Shown here piece after piece: positions 7,281 to 16,063 of a stretch of DNA of 20,829 nucleotides; position 1 is the stretch's first letter, and each line of letters opens with the position of its first letter. The stretch is from Desulfurococcales archaeon (lineage in GTDB: Archaea > Thermoproteota > Thermoprotei_A > Sulfolobales > NBVN01), in the NCBI GenBank assembly GCA_026986255.1, contig JALSOX010000002.1:1-20829 (forward strand). The letters are read 5' to 3'. The notes under the pieces were generated by a model. It did no database searches, was not told the origin of the DNA, and saw nothing but the letters and a program-made list of their open reading frames with translations. The position numbers were made by a program, and so were the translations under genes.

Positions 7281-10200
7281 ATGATCATCAAGGGTATGTG
7301 CCCCAATTGTGGAGGCTCAATAACGGAGAAGAGGTTGCTTGCTGGGTTGCCCTGTAATAGGTGCTTGCCGGAGAGGGAGGTTAAACGCGTAAAGAGCTTG
7401 GGATTAAGGAAGGTAATCACTGATCTGGGACGCGTAAAGGGACTAATAGACGCGTTCCTCCTTGAGGACGAATTAAGGGACTTTGAGGAGTTCTTCAATA
7501 AACTAACGGGGAAGAGGTTCTGGAGCATACAGCTAGCATGGGCCAGGAGGATGTTGGCAGGGGAGTCCTTCGCACTCATCGCGCCAACTGGCGTCGGGAA
7601 GACCACGCTCCTTCAGGTCTACGCGATCTTCAGGGCGCATAGAGGCGAGAGGGTTCTATACATAGTGCCTACTAGGGAACTAATGAAGCAGGTAGCATTA
7701 TCTCTGAAATCACTTGGTGAAGGACTAGGCGTGACGGTATCTGATTCAACAACCTTCAAGAAGAACGAACAGAACAATGCTAGTAAACGTGTGGATGTAC
7801 TAACACACGCATTCCTCTTCCGCAATAAGGACTTATTCCAGAATGTTAGGTATGGGTTAGTGATCGTAGACGACTTCGACGCGCTACTTAAGTCATCCTC
7901 CCTAATAGACCTGATACTAAAGACTCTAGGCGTGGGAGAGAAAGCAATAGAGCTAGCTCGCAAAGTAGTCGCGCTTAAGTCTGAGCTGTTCTTCTACAAG
8001 TACGCTGGTAACGAGGAGCGTGCCGAGGAGGTCAGTAGGAAGCTCTATGACGTTGAGCTCGAGTTAGCGGCAGAGCTAGATGTGAGTAGTGTGGGGCAAC
8101 TACTAATAGCGAGTGCCACAGGCAGGGCGAAGGGAACTAGGATAAAGGTTCTCCGGGAATTACTAGGTTTTGAAGTTGGGTCGATAATGGATTACTTACG
8201 CAATATCGTTGAGATAATTACGCCTTACGACGAGGACAAGTTAATTAAGGTGATTAAGGAGTTGGAGGGAGGCACGCTGGTATTTGTAAGTAAGGAAATT
8301 GGCGTAAGTGGTGCTAAGAAACTTGTAAGTACTCTAATGAGACATGGAATTAAGGCATCGCTTGCCACATCGAGGAAAGCATTAGAGCTACTAAAGAGCG
8401 GGGAGGCCAAAGTACTTGTCGGTGTCGCGACATACTACGGAATATTAACTAGAGGAATAGACGAACCGCTACTGATATATAACACAGTATTCATTGGGGT
8501 TCCCAAGTTCGAGTTCGACTTACGATCAATGCTAGAGAACCCTAGATCCTTCGCGAGAACGCTTATTGAGGCATCGAGGAAGGGATTCACACTTAGTGAG
8601 GAGGAGAAGGAACTCGTGAGGATCTTAACTAAGTTAAGCCCAGGAAAGATCAAGGTATTACAAGCAGGGATAAAAGGGTATATTGAGTTGGAGGGGTTCC
8701 TGGCAGAGATTAAGGAGAGAATTCAACGCACTATACCTAAGTTAATGAAGTTCATCTCCACGTATGTAAGAGAGCACGGAAAATTCGTCAGCGAGTCCTA
8801 CGTCATCATAAGTAAGAGGGGCAAGCTCGTCGTTAGAATACCTGACGTAATGACGTACATACAAGCATCTGGTAGGTGTAGCAGGTTATTCAAGGGTAAA
8901 ATGACGTTAGGTCTGTCAGCGATATTTTACATGGACGAGGACATTCTTAACATATTTCAAAGGAAGCTACGGAACTATGTCGCCTCCTACAACCCAATCC
9001 CCTTAGAAAATGCTGACCTCAACGAGATAAAGAGGAGGCAGAGGGAATCAAGGAACGGCGCTGGTGAAGGCATGGACGTGAATAAAATTAAGTCGGTGTT
9101 AATAGTTGTTGAATCACCCACTAAAGCAAGGACCATTTCAAGGATGTTTGGTAGGCCTGGACGAAGATACCTAGGGGAATACGTTGCGTATGAGACCGTG
9201 ATTACGCTAAATGATAAGGTCTATGTAGCAACGATAGCTCCGACGCTGGGACACATACTTGACTTACAGATAAACGGCGGACTCCACGGTATAAGGAAAG
9301 CCCAAACCGGTTTGACGCCGGTGTACTCGACAATTAAGAGATGTGCTGACTGCGGCTACCAAACCACGGATGAAATAGATAAGTGCCCGAGATGCGGCTC
9401 CACGAGAATACGTGACAGCAAGAAGATCGTGGATGCGCTCAGAAAGCTTGCTAGGGAGGCTGACATGGTGTTCCTCGCCACAGATCCTGACGACGAGGGA
9501 GAGAAAATCTCTTACGATGTGTACTTACTGCTTCGTCCATACGTCAACGTGTTTAGACGAATAGAGTTCCATGAGGTGACTAGGCAGGGCTTCCTTAAAG
9601 CCCTACTGAATCCAAGGGACATAGACCTAAGGAGAGTTGATGCTCAAGTCGTAAGGAGAGTCGATGATAGGTTAATAGGTTTCGAACTAAGCGCGGTTCT
9701 CAAAGAGAGACTGGACAGATATTGGCTCGGCGGGGGAAGGGTGCAGACGCCTGTTCTCAAGTGGGTAGTAGACCGATATAGAGAGTATATTGACTCGAAA
9801 GGATATTTACTAATAATCACGTTGCCAGAGAAACTACGTATTAAGTACTTTACGAAAAACAAGGATGTAGCGGAAAGGATTCTCCGCCGCGTTGCATCTG
9901 AAGGGATAACCCTGGAATTAATCGAGGAGTATGAGAAGGAGCAGAATCCACGCCCACCATACACTACCGACACACTACTCTTCGATGGGATAAGGGTACT
10001 TAAGTTAAGCCCAGGTAAGATAATGAAGATTGCGCAGAACCTCTTCGAGCTTGGTTATATAACGTACCATAGAACTGACAGCACCCACGTCTCTGCTATG
10101 GGAATTGAGGTCGCGAAGGAGTACTTAATTAGGGAAGGGTATGGCTCCGACATACGTCCTAGATCCTGGGGAGGTGAAGGAACACATGAGTGTATAAGGC

Positions 10201-10910
10201 CGACTAAGCCCCTGAAGAGTCTCGATGAGGTCGAAGACCTAGGATTCACGTCGTTCAGTAACTTAACGTGGTACCATAAGAAGCTGTACGAACTGATATT
10301 CCGCAGATTCGTAGCTTCGCAAATGGCTCCAGCAAAGTTACGTGTCCGCAAGTTCAGGGTGATGCTTGGCGACGTGGAACTTCAGATGGAAGTGCCTGTT
10401 GAAATACTCGAAGAGGGCTTCATGAAAGTACTCCCAGAAAGAGTTTACGAGTACCTCGCACAAGGAAAAGTATTCAGGTTTAGTGAGAACATAGAGTCCA
10501 AGGTAGTACGGGCATCAGAGATATCGCTCTACACGGCGTCAGATGTAATCAGGATGATGAAGGAGAAGAGAATAGGGAGACCTAGCACGTACGCGAAAGC
10601 TGTTGAGAATAACATGCGCCATGGCTACGTTATAGCTTCCAAGAAGAGACTGTACCTAATACCTACAAAACTCGGTATGGAGGTTGCGGACTTAGTAAGC
10701 AAATATTACCCAGAGTTAAGTGATGTGAAAGCCACGAGAGAGTTAGAGGCGTTGCTGGATCTTGTAAGAGAAGGTAAGATAAGTAGGAAGAGTGCCCTAG
10801 TCCTGCTGCTGAGTGATGTTGTGCGGATTAGGGTGGGTCGCGAACTTATGATGGTCTCGGAAGAGCTGTCAGCAGCGCCGGAAGCCCGGGCAGGCGTGAA
10901 GGCACTGTAG
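7281..10910 (+). CDS. rgy: Reverse gyrase
   Basis: Reverse gyrase introduces positive supercoils into DNA using ATP and is the hallmark enzyme of hyperthermophiles. The 1209-aa single chain has an N-terminal zinc finger (Cys 7, 10, 25, 28), an SF2-like helicase module with Walker A APTGVGKT (101-108) and the reverse-gyrase-specific motif II DDFD (197-200), then a type IA topoisomerase module. The latter starts with the Toprim VVESPTKA (Glu611), has a second zinc finger (Cys 688, 691, 702, 705), the acidic DPDDEG (735-740) and the catalytic Tyr929 in ITYHRTDS. No intein or frameshift interrupts it, and all key residues are present. ATG at 7281 is used; a second ATG lies at 7296, just before the first zinc-finger cysteine. 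It is divergent from nnr. Confidence 0.98.
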   Translation: MIIKGMCPNCGGSITEKRLLAGLPCNRCLPEREVKRVKSLGLRKVITDLGRVKGLIDAFLLEDELRDFEEFFNKLTGKRFWSIQLAWARRMLAGESFALIAPTGVGKTTLLQVYAIFRAHRGERVLYIVPTRELMKQVALSLKSLGEGLGVTVSDSTTFKKNEQNNASKRVDVLTHAFLFRNKDLFQNVRYGLVIVDDFDALLKSSSLIDLILKTLGVGEKAIELARKVVALKSELFFYKYAGNEERAEEVSRKLYDVELELAAELDVSSVGQLLIASATGRAKGTRIKVLRELLGFEVGSIMDYLRNIVEIITPYDEDKLIKVIKELEGGTLVFVSKEIGVSGAKKLVSTLMRHGIKASLATSRKALELLKSGEAKVLVGVATYYGILTRGIDEPLLIYNTVFIGVPKFEFDLRSMLENPRSFARTLIEASRKGFTLSEEEKELVRILTKLSPGKIKVLQAGIKGYIELEGFLAEIKERIQRTIPKLMKFISTYVREHGKFVSESYVIISKRGKLVVRIPDVMTYIQASGRCSRLFKGKMTLGLSAIFYMDEDILNIFQRKLRNYVASYNPIPLENADLNEIKRRQRESRNGAGEGMDVNKIKSVLIVVESPTKARTISRMFGRPGRRYLGEYVAYETVITLNDKVYVATIAPTLGHILDLQINGGLHGIRKAQTGLTPVYSTIKRCADCGYQTTDEIDKCPRCGSTRIRDSKKIVDALRKLAREADMVFLATDPDDEGEKISYDVYLLLRPYVNVFRRIEFHEVTRQGFLKALLNPRDIDLRRVDAQVVRRVDDRLIGFELSAVLKERLDRYWLGGGRVQTPVLKWVVDRYREYIDSKGYLLIITLPEKLRIKYFTKNKDVAERILRRVASEGITLELIEEYEKEQNPRPPYTTDTLLFDGIRVLKLSPGKIMKIAQNLFELGYITYHRTDSTHVSAMGIEVAKEYLIREGYGSDIRPRSWGGEGTHECIRPTKPLKSLDEVEDLGFTSFSNLTWYHKKLYELIFRRFVASQMAPAKLRVRKFRVMLGDVELQMEVPVEILEEGFMKVLPERVYEYLAQGKVFRFSENIESKVVRASEISLYTASDVIRMMKEKRIGRPSTYAKAVENNMRHGYVIASKKRLYLIPTKLGMEVADLVSKYYPELSDVKATRELEALLDLVREGKISRKSALVLLLSDVVRIRVGRELMMVSEELSAAPEARAGVKAL

Positions 10911-10937
10911 CACAGAACACTTATGTGTAATAGAATT

Positions 10938-10951
10938 CAGCGACATCGCTG
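10938..10951. repeat. Small hairpin after reverse gyrase
   Basis: CAGCG-ACAT-CGCTG forms a perfect 5-bp stem with a 4-nt loop in the 89-bp convergent gap between reverse gyrase and the second alba. It could help define RNA ends of either gene. Nothing else is evident in the gap. Confidence 0.35.
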
Positions 10952-10999
10952 TTGATGAGATATAGTATATGTGTTTAAGGTTATTATTGATGATGTTCA

Positions 11000-11263
11000 C
11001 TAATAGATTCTCTCTATTAGTATCTCAATAAACGACACTACCCTGCCTCTGACTTCATTACTTCCTATCCGAACATCCACAAGCTTTAGCGCGTCACCCA
11101 TACGCTCCTTTAGCGCGTTATATAATGCCACGGCTTTAGAGATGTTATTGCCTCTTCCACGTATTAACACCTGTCGATATCCCTGGTTAAATAGTATTGC
11201 TGCTGAGACTATGTAATCTCCTAAGGGTCTATTACCAACGCTTATTTCGCCGCGCTCGCTCAT
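11000..11263 (-). CDS. Alba paralogue (Alba2 type)
   Basis: This 87-aa protein is a second Alba-family member. The core VGNRPLGDYIVSAAILFNQG aligns with the Alba start helix, and RGRGNNISKAVALYNALKERM plus VRIGSNEV and VSFIEILIERI match the remaining fold. The lysine pair that Alba1 carries is here Asn11-Arg12, so acetylation-type control at that spot is not expected. Alba2 proteins in Sulfolobus form heterodimers with Alba1 that change DNA packing; a similar role is inferred. Start ATG at 11263 has a G-rich element (GGGGG) about 7 nt upstream. A CTTTTAAAG element near 11292-11300 would give a nearly leaderless transcript. It is divergent from the Lsm gene. Confidence 0.92.
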   Translation of the reverse strand: MSERGEISVGNRPLGDYIVSAAILFNQGYRQVLIRGRGNNISKAVALYNALKERMGDALKLVDVRIGSNEVRGRVVSFIEILIERIY

Positions 11264-11376
11264 AAATAACCCCCAAGTATTTTAATGAGTAGCTTTAAAA
11301 GTCGTGGCCCACCTGGTAAGGGAAACCACCTAAAACTTAAATTAGGAGGCACTAGGTTAGACTGTAGGTGTGGGCT

Positions 11377-11628
11377 ATGGCAATCCAGAGAAGCGAGAGT
11401 CCCCTAAGAACTCTGAGGTCATCCGTCAATAAGGACGTACTGGTTAAGATTAAGGATGGGAATTCGTATTATGGTAGGTTAATAATGACTGACCCCACAA
11501 TGAACGTGGTCATGACTGACTGCGAGGAGATCTCCGATGAAGGAGGAGAGCCCATAGCTAGGTACGGCACCGTGCTAATCAGAGGGAGTCAGATCCTTTA
11601 CATAATAGTTGACTATCATAAGCAGTAA
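11377..11628 (+). CDS. Archaeal Lsm (Sm-like) RNA-binding protein
   Basis: This is an 83-aa Sm-like archaeal protein that forms heptameric rings binding U-rich RNA. The Sm1 motif spans about residues 18-50, with the DGNSYYGRL strand, Asp39 and the RNA-contact Met42-Asn43. The Sm2 motif IRGSQI follows at 68-73, with Ser where most Lsm proteins have Asp or Asn. I chose ATG at 11377, preceded by AGGTG; a GTG at 11368 would add three residues. A TATA-like ACTTAAAT near 11336-11343 predicts a start near 11365. In many archaea this gene precedes ribosomal protein L37e; here it does not, and the SAM synthetase follows after 128 bp. Confidence 0.93.
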   Translation: MAIQRSESPLRTLRSSVNKDVLVKIKDGNSYYGRLIMTDPTMNVVMTDCEEISDEGGEPIARYGTVLIRGSQILYIIVDYHKQ

Positions 11629-11651
11629 CTCTAAGGATCCCCATCCGTCAT

Positions 11652-11663
11652 TGTTACGTAACA
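11652..11663. promoter_or_regulatory. 12-bp perfect palindrome upstream of SAM synthetase
   Basis: TGTTACGTAACA is fully self-complementary and lies in the 128-bp gap between the Lsm gene and the SAM synthetase, about 50 bp upstream of that gene's likely TATA (GCTTTAATTT, about 11714-11723). It could be a regulator site; no function is proven. Confidence 0.3.
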
Positions 11664-11756
11664 TTCTTCATAGTTCAACGAGTATTAAGTAGCTTAATCA
11701 GGGATCAAGAAAAGCTTTAATTTCATACGTCTCCCCTCTGAAATTAGGTATGCAAA

Positions 11757-12983
11757 ATGCAAGGGAGGAACATACGTGTGGAGGCTGTTTCCTGGACGCC
11801 GGTTGAGGAGCAGATGGTAGAGCTTGTTGAGAGGAAAGGCATTGGCCACCCAGACTACATAGCGGATGCGGCTTCTGAGGCGTCCAGTGTTAATCTCTCA
11901 AAATACTACCTCGAGCACTACGGATACATCCTTCACCACAACCTCGACAAAGTTCTGCTAGTTGGGGGTCAGGCAAAGCCTGTCTTCGGTGGCGGAGAAA
12001 TCCTTCACCCAATATACATAATAGTTGCTGGCAGGGCAACAGAATACGTCATTAGCAGGGATGGTGAAATAGAGAGAATCCCGGTCGGGACACTCATTAT
12101 CGGGGCTGTTAAGAACTGGATAAAGAAGAACTTCCGCTTCCTCGACCCGGAACGTCATGTCGTAGTTGACTACATGATAAGGAGCGGAAGTTCAGACCTT
12201 GTGGGGGTCTACGAGCTAGGCAAGAAGACCAAGCCATTAGCTAATGACACAAGCTTCGGCGTGAGCTTCGCACCACTCTCAACACTGGAGACCTTAGTCC
12301 TAAAGACCGAGCGTTTCCTTAACTCCAGAGAATTCAAAGAAAAGCTACCTGAGGTTGGGGAGGACATTAAGGTCATGGGATTAAGGACAGGGAAGAAAAT
12401 AACGCTGACAATCGCGGCAGCCATGATATCCTCGTTGATACCTGACATGGATCATTACCTATCAGTGAAGGAGGAAGTCTTGAACAAGGTGAGCGACTTA
12501 GCATCTAAAATAGCGCCTGACTACGAAGTAGAGGTTCAAGTTAATACAGCGGACAAGCCTGATAAGGGGATAGCTTACATAACCGTGACGGGAACATCAG
12601 CAGAGCATGGAGACGACGGAATGACGGGTAGGGGCAACAGGGCTAACGGACTAATAACCCCCCTAAGACCAATGAGCCTCGAAGCAACGGCAGGAAAGAA
12701 CCCCGTCAGTCACGTTGGTAAATTATACAATGTATTAGCCATGAGAATAGCTAATAGAATAGCTAATGAGATTCCGAAGGTTCGTGAGGTTTATGTGGAG
12801 ATACTATCAAAAATAGGTCATCCAATAGACTTACCTCAGGTGGCGGTGGCGAAGATACTTCCAGAGGATCCAGCATCATTTCTCTCCATGAAGTCAGACG
12901 CGGAATCAATAATTAACGAGGAACTTGAAAATATAATGAAGCTAACGGAACTCATAGTCAATGGACAAGCAATGCTGTTTTAG
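11757..12983 (+). CDS. S-adenosylmethionine synthetase, archaeal type
   Basis: This 408-aa enzyme makes S-adenosylmethionine from ATP and methionine, supplying the methyl donor for rRNA and tRNA modification. It belongs to the archaeal MAT family, which is distant from bacterial MetK. Supporting segments are [15 protein letters not shown] (His31, Asp37), [18 protein letters not shown], the [12 protein letters not shown] block, [12 protein letters not shown] and the glycine-rich [20 protein letters not shown] (from residue 279), all typical of archaeal MAT. Length is normal. ATG at 11757 is the start; a nearby out-of-frame ATG at 11750 should not be confused with it. The 126-base gap after it contains a C/D box sRNA, whose fibrillarin complex would use the product. 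Confidence 0.96.
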   Translation: MQGRNIRVEAVSWTPVEEQMVELVERKGIGHPDYIADAASEASSVNLSKYYLEHYGYILHHNLDKVLLVGGQAKPVFGGGEILHPIYIIVAGRATEYVISRDGEIERIPVGTLIIGAVKNWIKKNFRFLDPERHVVVDYMIRSGSSDLVGVYELGKKTKPLANDTSFGVSFAPLSTLETLVLKTERFLNSREFKEKLPEVGEDIKVMGLRTGKKITLTIAAAMISSLIPDMDHYLSVKEEVLNKVSDLASKIAPDYEVEVQVNTADKPDKGIAYITVTGTSAEHGDDGMTGRGNRANGLITPLRPMSLEATAGKNPVSHVGKLYNVLAMRIANRIANEIPKVREVYVEILSKIGHPIDLPQVAVAKILPEDPASFLSMKSDAESIINEELENIMKLTELIVNGQAMLF

Positions 12984-13002
12984 AGTAATAAAACCGCTCA
13001 GC

Positions 13003-13072
13003 CGCTAGTGATGAGTGAAACCGGGTCTGATACCTTAAGGTTAAGAGTGATGAGGGGTCAGTGGCTGATATT
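13003..13072 (+). ncRNA. C/D box sRNA with four canonical boxes
   Basis: This is a near-perfect archaeal double-guide C/D box sRNA: box C GTGATGA (13008-13014), D' CTGA (13027-13030), C' GTGATGA (13047-13053) and D CTGA (13065-13068). The C-D' spacer is 12 nt (GTGAAACCGGGT) and the C'-D spacer 11 nt (GGGGTCAGTGG), both the expected guide length. The D'-C' loop is 16 nt. The implied targets contain ACCCGGTTTCAC, with the fifth base (G) methylated, and CCACTGACCCC, with the fifth base (U) methylated; I cannot name them without a search. The terminal stem is short. The TTTTAG element at 12978-12983, overlapping the SAM synthetase stop, could be its TATA. Box D abuts the RIO2 promoter element. 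Confidence 0.85.
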
Positions 13073-13076
13073 TTTA
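13069..13076 (+). promoter_or_regulatory. TATA-like element for RIO2
   Basis: TATTTTTA directly follows box D of the sRNA. Its centre is about 38 bp before the RIO2 TTG start, predicting transcription from about 13099 and a leader of roughly 12 nt containing AAGG as a Shine-Dalgarno-like site. Confidence 0.4.
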
Positions 13077-13110
13077 GTTCACTACACGCTTCACTAAAAG
13101 GGTTAAGGAA

Positions 13111-14007
13111 TTGGAGCTAGCCCTACTTTACAAAGGCTTAGACAAGAATTGTTTCACCGTCCTCAGGGTTCTAGATTCAATGCTGGGCAAGTACGAGTAT
13201 GTCCCCTTAGAGATCATAGAGAGGAAAAGTAAACTACCGCCTAAGGTTCTAGCACGCGTGTTGACTAAGCTAAATAAAATAAAAGCGATAATACGGATGC
13301 TAACCCCTAAGACAGGCTACCGCCTCACCTACATAGGTCTAGATTTGCTGGCTCTTCATTCTCTTAGCAATGCTGGCGTAATAGCGTATCTCGGGACAAA
13401 GGTCGGTATGGGGAAGGAGAGCGAAATATATATCGCCAAGAACCCTGAAGGGCAGTTACTTGCCGTGAAGTTCTACAAAATAGGGCGCGTTAGCTTCCAG
13501 AAAGTAAAGAGGGTGCGATCATACTTAGTGGATGAGTCTAATTGGATGATCAGGTCTAAAGTCACAGCCGAGAGGGAGTACAAGGCGTTGAAGGACTTAA
13601 TTAGGTTCACGCCATACGTCCCTAAAACCTATGGATGGAATAGGCATGCAGTAGTGTTGAGCTACATAAGCGGGATCGAGCTTTACCGCTACAAAGTAGC
13701 GATTGACCCTAAGGGATTGCTTGAAAAGATACTGAGCACTTTAAGGGAGGCTTACCTCCATGTGGGCATAGTCCATGGTGACTTAAGCGAGTACAACATA
13801 GTTGTCTCCATAGAAGGCGATAATGAGGTGCCTTACATAATCGACTGGCCACAATACGTGTACAGGGACGACCCGAATCACGAGGTTCTCCTCCGTAGGG
13901 ACGTGGAATACGTGCTTAAGTTCTTTAAGCGTCGTTACCGAGTCAACATTGATGTCGAGAGAGCTATCAAGTACGTCAGGGGAGAAGCGGAGAAGCCGTG
14001 GGCATGA
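13111..14007 (+). CDS. rio2: RIO2 atypical protein kinase/ATPase
   Basis: RIO2 is an atypical serine kinase/ATPase needed for late maturation of the small ribosomal subunit. The 298-aa protein has the N-terminal winged-helix domain diagnostic of RIO2 (about 1-85), then the RIO kinase fold: nucleotide loop VGMGKESEIYIA, ATP-binding Lys120 in AVKFYKIGR, the catalytic loop IVHGDLSEYNIVV with Asp224, and the metal-binding IIDWPQ with Asp245. All key residues are present. The start is TTG at 13111; no in-frame ATG precedes the conserved LYKGLDKN region. The downstream DUF460 frame overlaps its 3' end, and an ATGA overlap occurs at its stop, suggesting coupled translation. The upstream neighbour is a C/D box sRNA. 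Confidence 0.95.
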   Translation: MELALLYKGLDKNCFTVLRVLDSMLGKYEYVPLEIIERKSKLPPKVLARVLTKLNKIKAIIRMLTPKTGYRLTYIGLDLLALHSLSNAGVIAYLGTKVGMGKESEIYIAKNPEGQLLAVKFYKIGRVSFQKVKRVRSYLVDESNWMIRSKVTAEREYKALKDLIRFTPYVPKTYGWNRHAVVLSYISGIELYRYKVAIDPKGLLEKILSTLREAYLHVGIVHGDLSEYNIVVSIEGDNEVPYIIDWPQYVYRDDPNHEVLLRRDVEYVLKFFKRRYRVNIDVERAIKYVRGEAEKPWA

Positions 14008-16063
14008 GCGAACATACGTAGGTGTAGACATAATTAAGAGCGGTGGCAAAGCCCTTAATAGGTACGTCTACGCCATAGCACTAATTAAGGACGGCCGGGT
14101 GCTCAAGGTAGACAGAGGCAACCTTGGCCGGTTAGTGAGGTATCTGTGGGATTATAGACCCGCGACGCTTGCAACGGATAACATCCTTGAATTAGGGGGT
14201 TCTAAAAGGAACTTAGTTCGAATACTGAAGCTCGTACCGCCAGATACGGAGTTCATTCAGGTAACGTTAGAAGGGCAGACGCTTGTGGACTTAAGACGCG
14301 TGGCCGACCTAGCCGGCATGGAACTCGATAAGGGCAAGCTGAGCCCCGCCAAGACGGCGGTTCTTGTTGCAACCTTAGCATGGAGCGGGTACGGAGAGAG
14401 GCTAGACGTTTACGAAAAGAAAGTCAGGATAAACGTATTCAAGGGCAGATCCGGTTATGCTGGAGGCTCGCGCGCGGGCAAATTCCAGAGAGGTCTCCGG
14501 GGGGCTGTAGCGCAAATGGTTAAGAAGCTTAGGGAGGAGCTAGAGCGTCGTGGATTCGATTACGACGTGATGATTCGCCGTAGTAAGGGAGGGATTGAAC
14601 AGGCCGTATTTACCGTATATGCGTCGAGGGAGGAGCTATTTGGCGTTGTGAAGAGGGTCAAAGGCCATGACGTTGAAGTGAGGATAAAACCCGTCATAAG
14701 TAGGAGGTTCCTCAAGCTATTCGCACCGCAGGAGACCTCTAAGAAGTACCTCATAGTTGGCTACGATCCTGGAATGCAGGTTGGTCTAGCTGTAATAGAT
14801 TTAGACATGAGGCCACACCTGATAACATCTGGGCGCGAGCTTGATCGGGGGGAGATACTCTCGAAACTCACGAGCATAGGCATACCTGTTATAGTAGCTA
14901 CCGACAAGAACCCACCGCCCGAGATGGTTAGAAAACTTGCGGCGATGCTGAAGGCCCAGTTATTTGTACCTCCACGGTCACTCTCCACAAGTGAGAAGGA
15001 AATACTTGTGTCAGAGTACAGTCGCTTATACGGGATTGGGGTCAAGAACACGCACGAGCGCGACGCACTCTCTGCGGCGTTGAAGGCATATAGGTTCTAC
15101 CAAGATAAGCTGGAGAAGCTAGTGAAGAAAATCAGGAGTATGGGGCTCTCCGTAAAGAACTTGCAGAAATATAAGGTACGAATACTAATGAATGAACCCC
15201 TAAGCGCGATAATCGAGGACATAATTAACGACTACATTAAACCAACTGAACCTCCAGTAACTTCATCAAGGAGGCAAGCCTCGCTAATGTTGCCGCATCA
15301 GGCTCGCGAGGTCTCTAAGTATACCGAGAGGATTAAGGAGCTTGAACGGCGTGTGAATGAATTGCTTCGAGAGCGTGAAATTTTGAAGAGTAAGGTTAAG
15401 GATTCTGAAGCCCGCATTAGGGAGCTGGAGCATAGTGTGCGAACGTTAACGGAATCTGTGAACGAGAAAATTGCTAAGGACAGGAAGGTTAATGAGCTCC
15501 TGACAAGGCTTAAGAACGCTTCACAAAGAATTGAGGAGTTAGAGCATGAAGTGCTTAGCCTAAAGGAAAGGTTAACCTCTGTGGGTGAAGTTCTCGAACG
15601 CGTATTCGCGGGTGAGTTAACGCTCCTGCCGCGCTACGGAGCCAAGTATGTGGTGAGTGATGATAAGTTAAACGTGGTGTTTGTCGAGGATTTACGCCAG
15701 ATACTTTCAGCCGGCACTGTAGGTAGTTTAGCTTCGAGGAAAGTTGTATTGCCGCCGGGTCACGAGAAAGACTCTGAATTCCTTGTAAGGGAGCGTCTAA
15801 TACCGGCAACGACGGCCCGGGAGGTGTGGGACGTAAGTCCAAGCTTAGTTGCTGTTGATTCTGAGACGCTCAGCAGATTGCGTGTGGCCGAGGAAGAGGT
15901 CGCGAGAATTAGGGAGGAGATGATGAGGCAAAGGGAGCTAACCTACGCAGATTTAGAAGCCATTTTAAGGGAATACCGTGAGTCCCGCTTATCGGCCTCA
16001 CTAAATACGTCCAAGGTAAAGTATTTTGAAGGTCATGTAAGAGAGTACGATAGAGAGAATTAA
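13952..16063 (+). CDS. DUF460 RNase H-fold protein with coiled coil
   Basis: This 703-aa protein matches the archaeal DUF460 family, a predicted RNase H/RuvC-like fold of unknown function. Candidate acidic active-site residues are Asp26 in YVGVD, Asp272 in GYDPGMQVGLAVID and Asp371 in HERDALSAALKAY, spaced as in RuvC-like nucleases. A long coiled coil follows (about residues 450-555, heptads such as IKELERRVNELLRE), then a strand-rich C-terminal domain. The only in-frame start before YVGVD is ATG at 13952 (TTG at 13949), giving a 56-bp overlap with RIO2. The expected start ATG at 14004, in an ATGA overlap, is out of frame by one base, so either the gene starts inside RIO2 or one base is missing. 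Its 3' end overlaps the convergent permease gene by 63 bp. Confidence 0.88.
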   Translation: MSRELSSTSGEKRRSRGHERTYVGVDIIKSGGKALNRYVYAIALIKDGRVLKVDRGNLGRLVRYLWDYRPATLATDNILELGGSKRNLVRILKLVPPDTEFIQVTLEGQTLVDLRRVADLAGMELDKGKLSPAKTAVLVATLAWSGYGERLDVYEKKVRINVFKGRSGYAGGSRAGKFQRGLRGAVAQMVKKLREELERRGFDYDVMIRRSKGGIEQAVFTVYASREELFGVVKRVKGHDVEVRIKPVISRRFLKLFAPQETSKKYLIVGYDPGMQVGLAVIDLDMRPHLITSGRELDRGEILSKLTSIGIPVIVATDKNPPPEMVRKLAAMLKAQLFVPPRSLSTSEKEILVSEYSRLYGIGVKNTHERDALSAALKAYRFYQDKLEKLVKKIRSMGLSVKNLQKYKVRILMNEPLSAIIEDIINDYIKPTEPPVTSSRRQASLMLPHQAREVSKYTERIKELERRVNELLREREILKSKVKDSEARIRELEHSVRTLTESVNEKIAKDRKVNELLTRLKNASQRIEELEHEVLSLKERLTSVGEVLERVFAGELTLLPRYGAKYVVSDDKLNVVFVEDLRQILSAGTVGSLASRKVVLPPGHEKDSEFLVRERLIPATTAREVWDVSPSLVAVDSETLSRLRVAEEEVARIREEMMRQRELTYADLEAILREYRESRLSASLNTSKVKYFEGHVREYDREN

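Noticed and set aside
10911..10999. Two TTGATGA sequences after reverse gyrase as possible C/C' boxes
   Set aside because: Neither has a purine at the first base and no CTGA box follows at guide distance, so a C/D sRNA is not supported.
12740..12769. Short tandem repeat AGAATAGCTAAT in SAM synthetase
   Set aside because: In-frame coding of RIANRIAN within a conserved helix; not a genomic repeat element.
14566..14575. GTGATGA inside DUF460 as a box C
   Set aside because: No CTGA box occurs at guide distance and the site is within conserved coding sequence; expected by chance at this window size.
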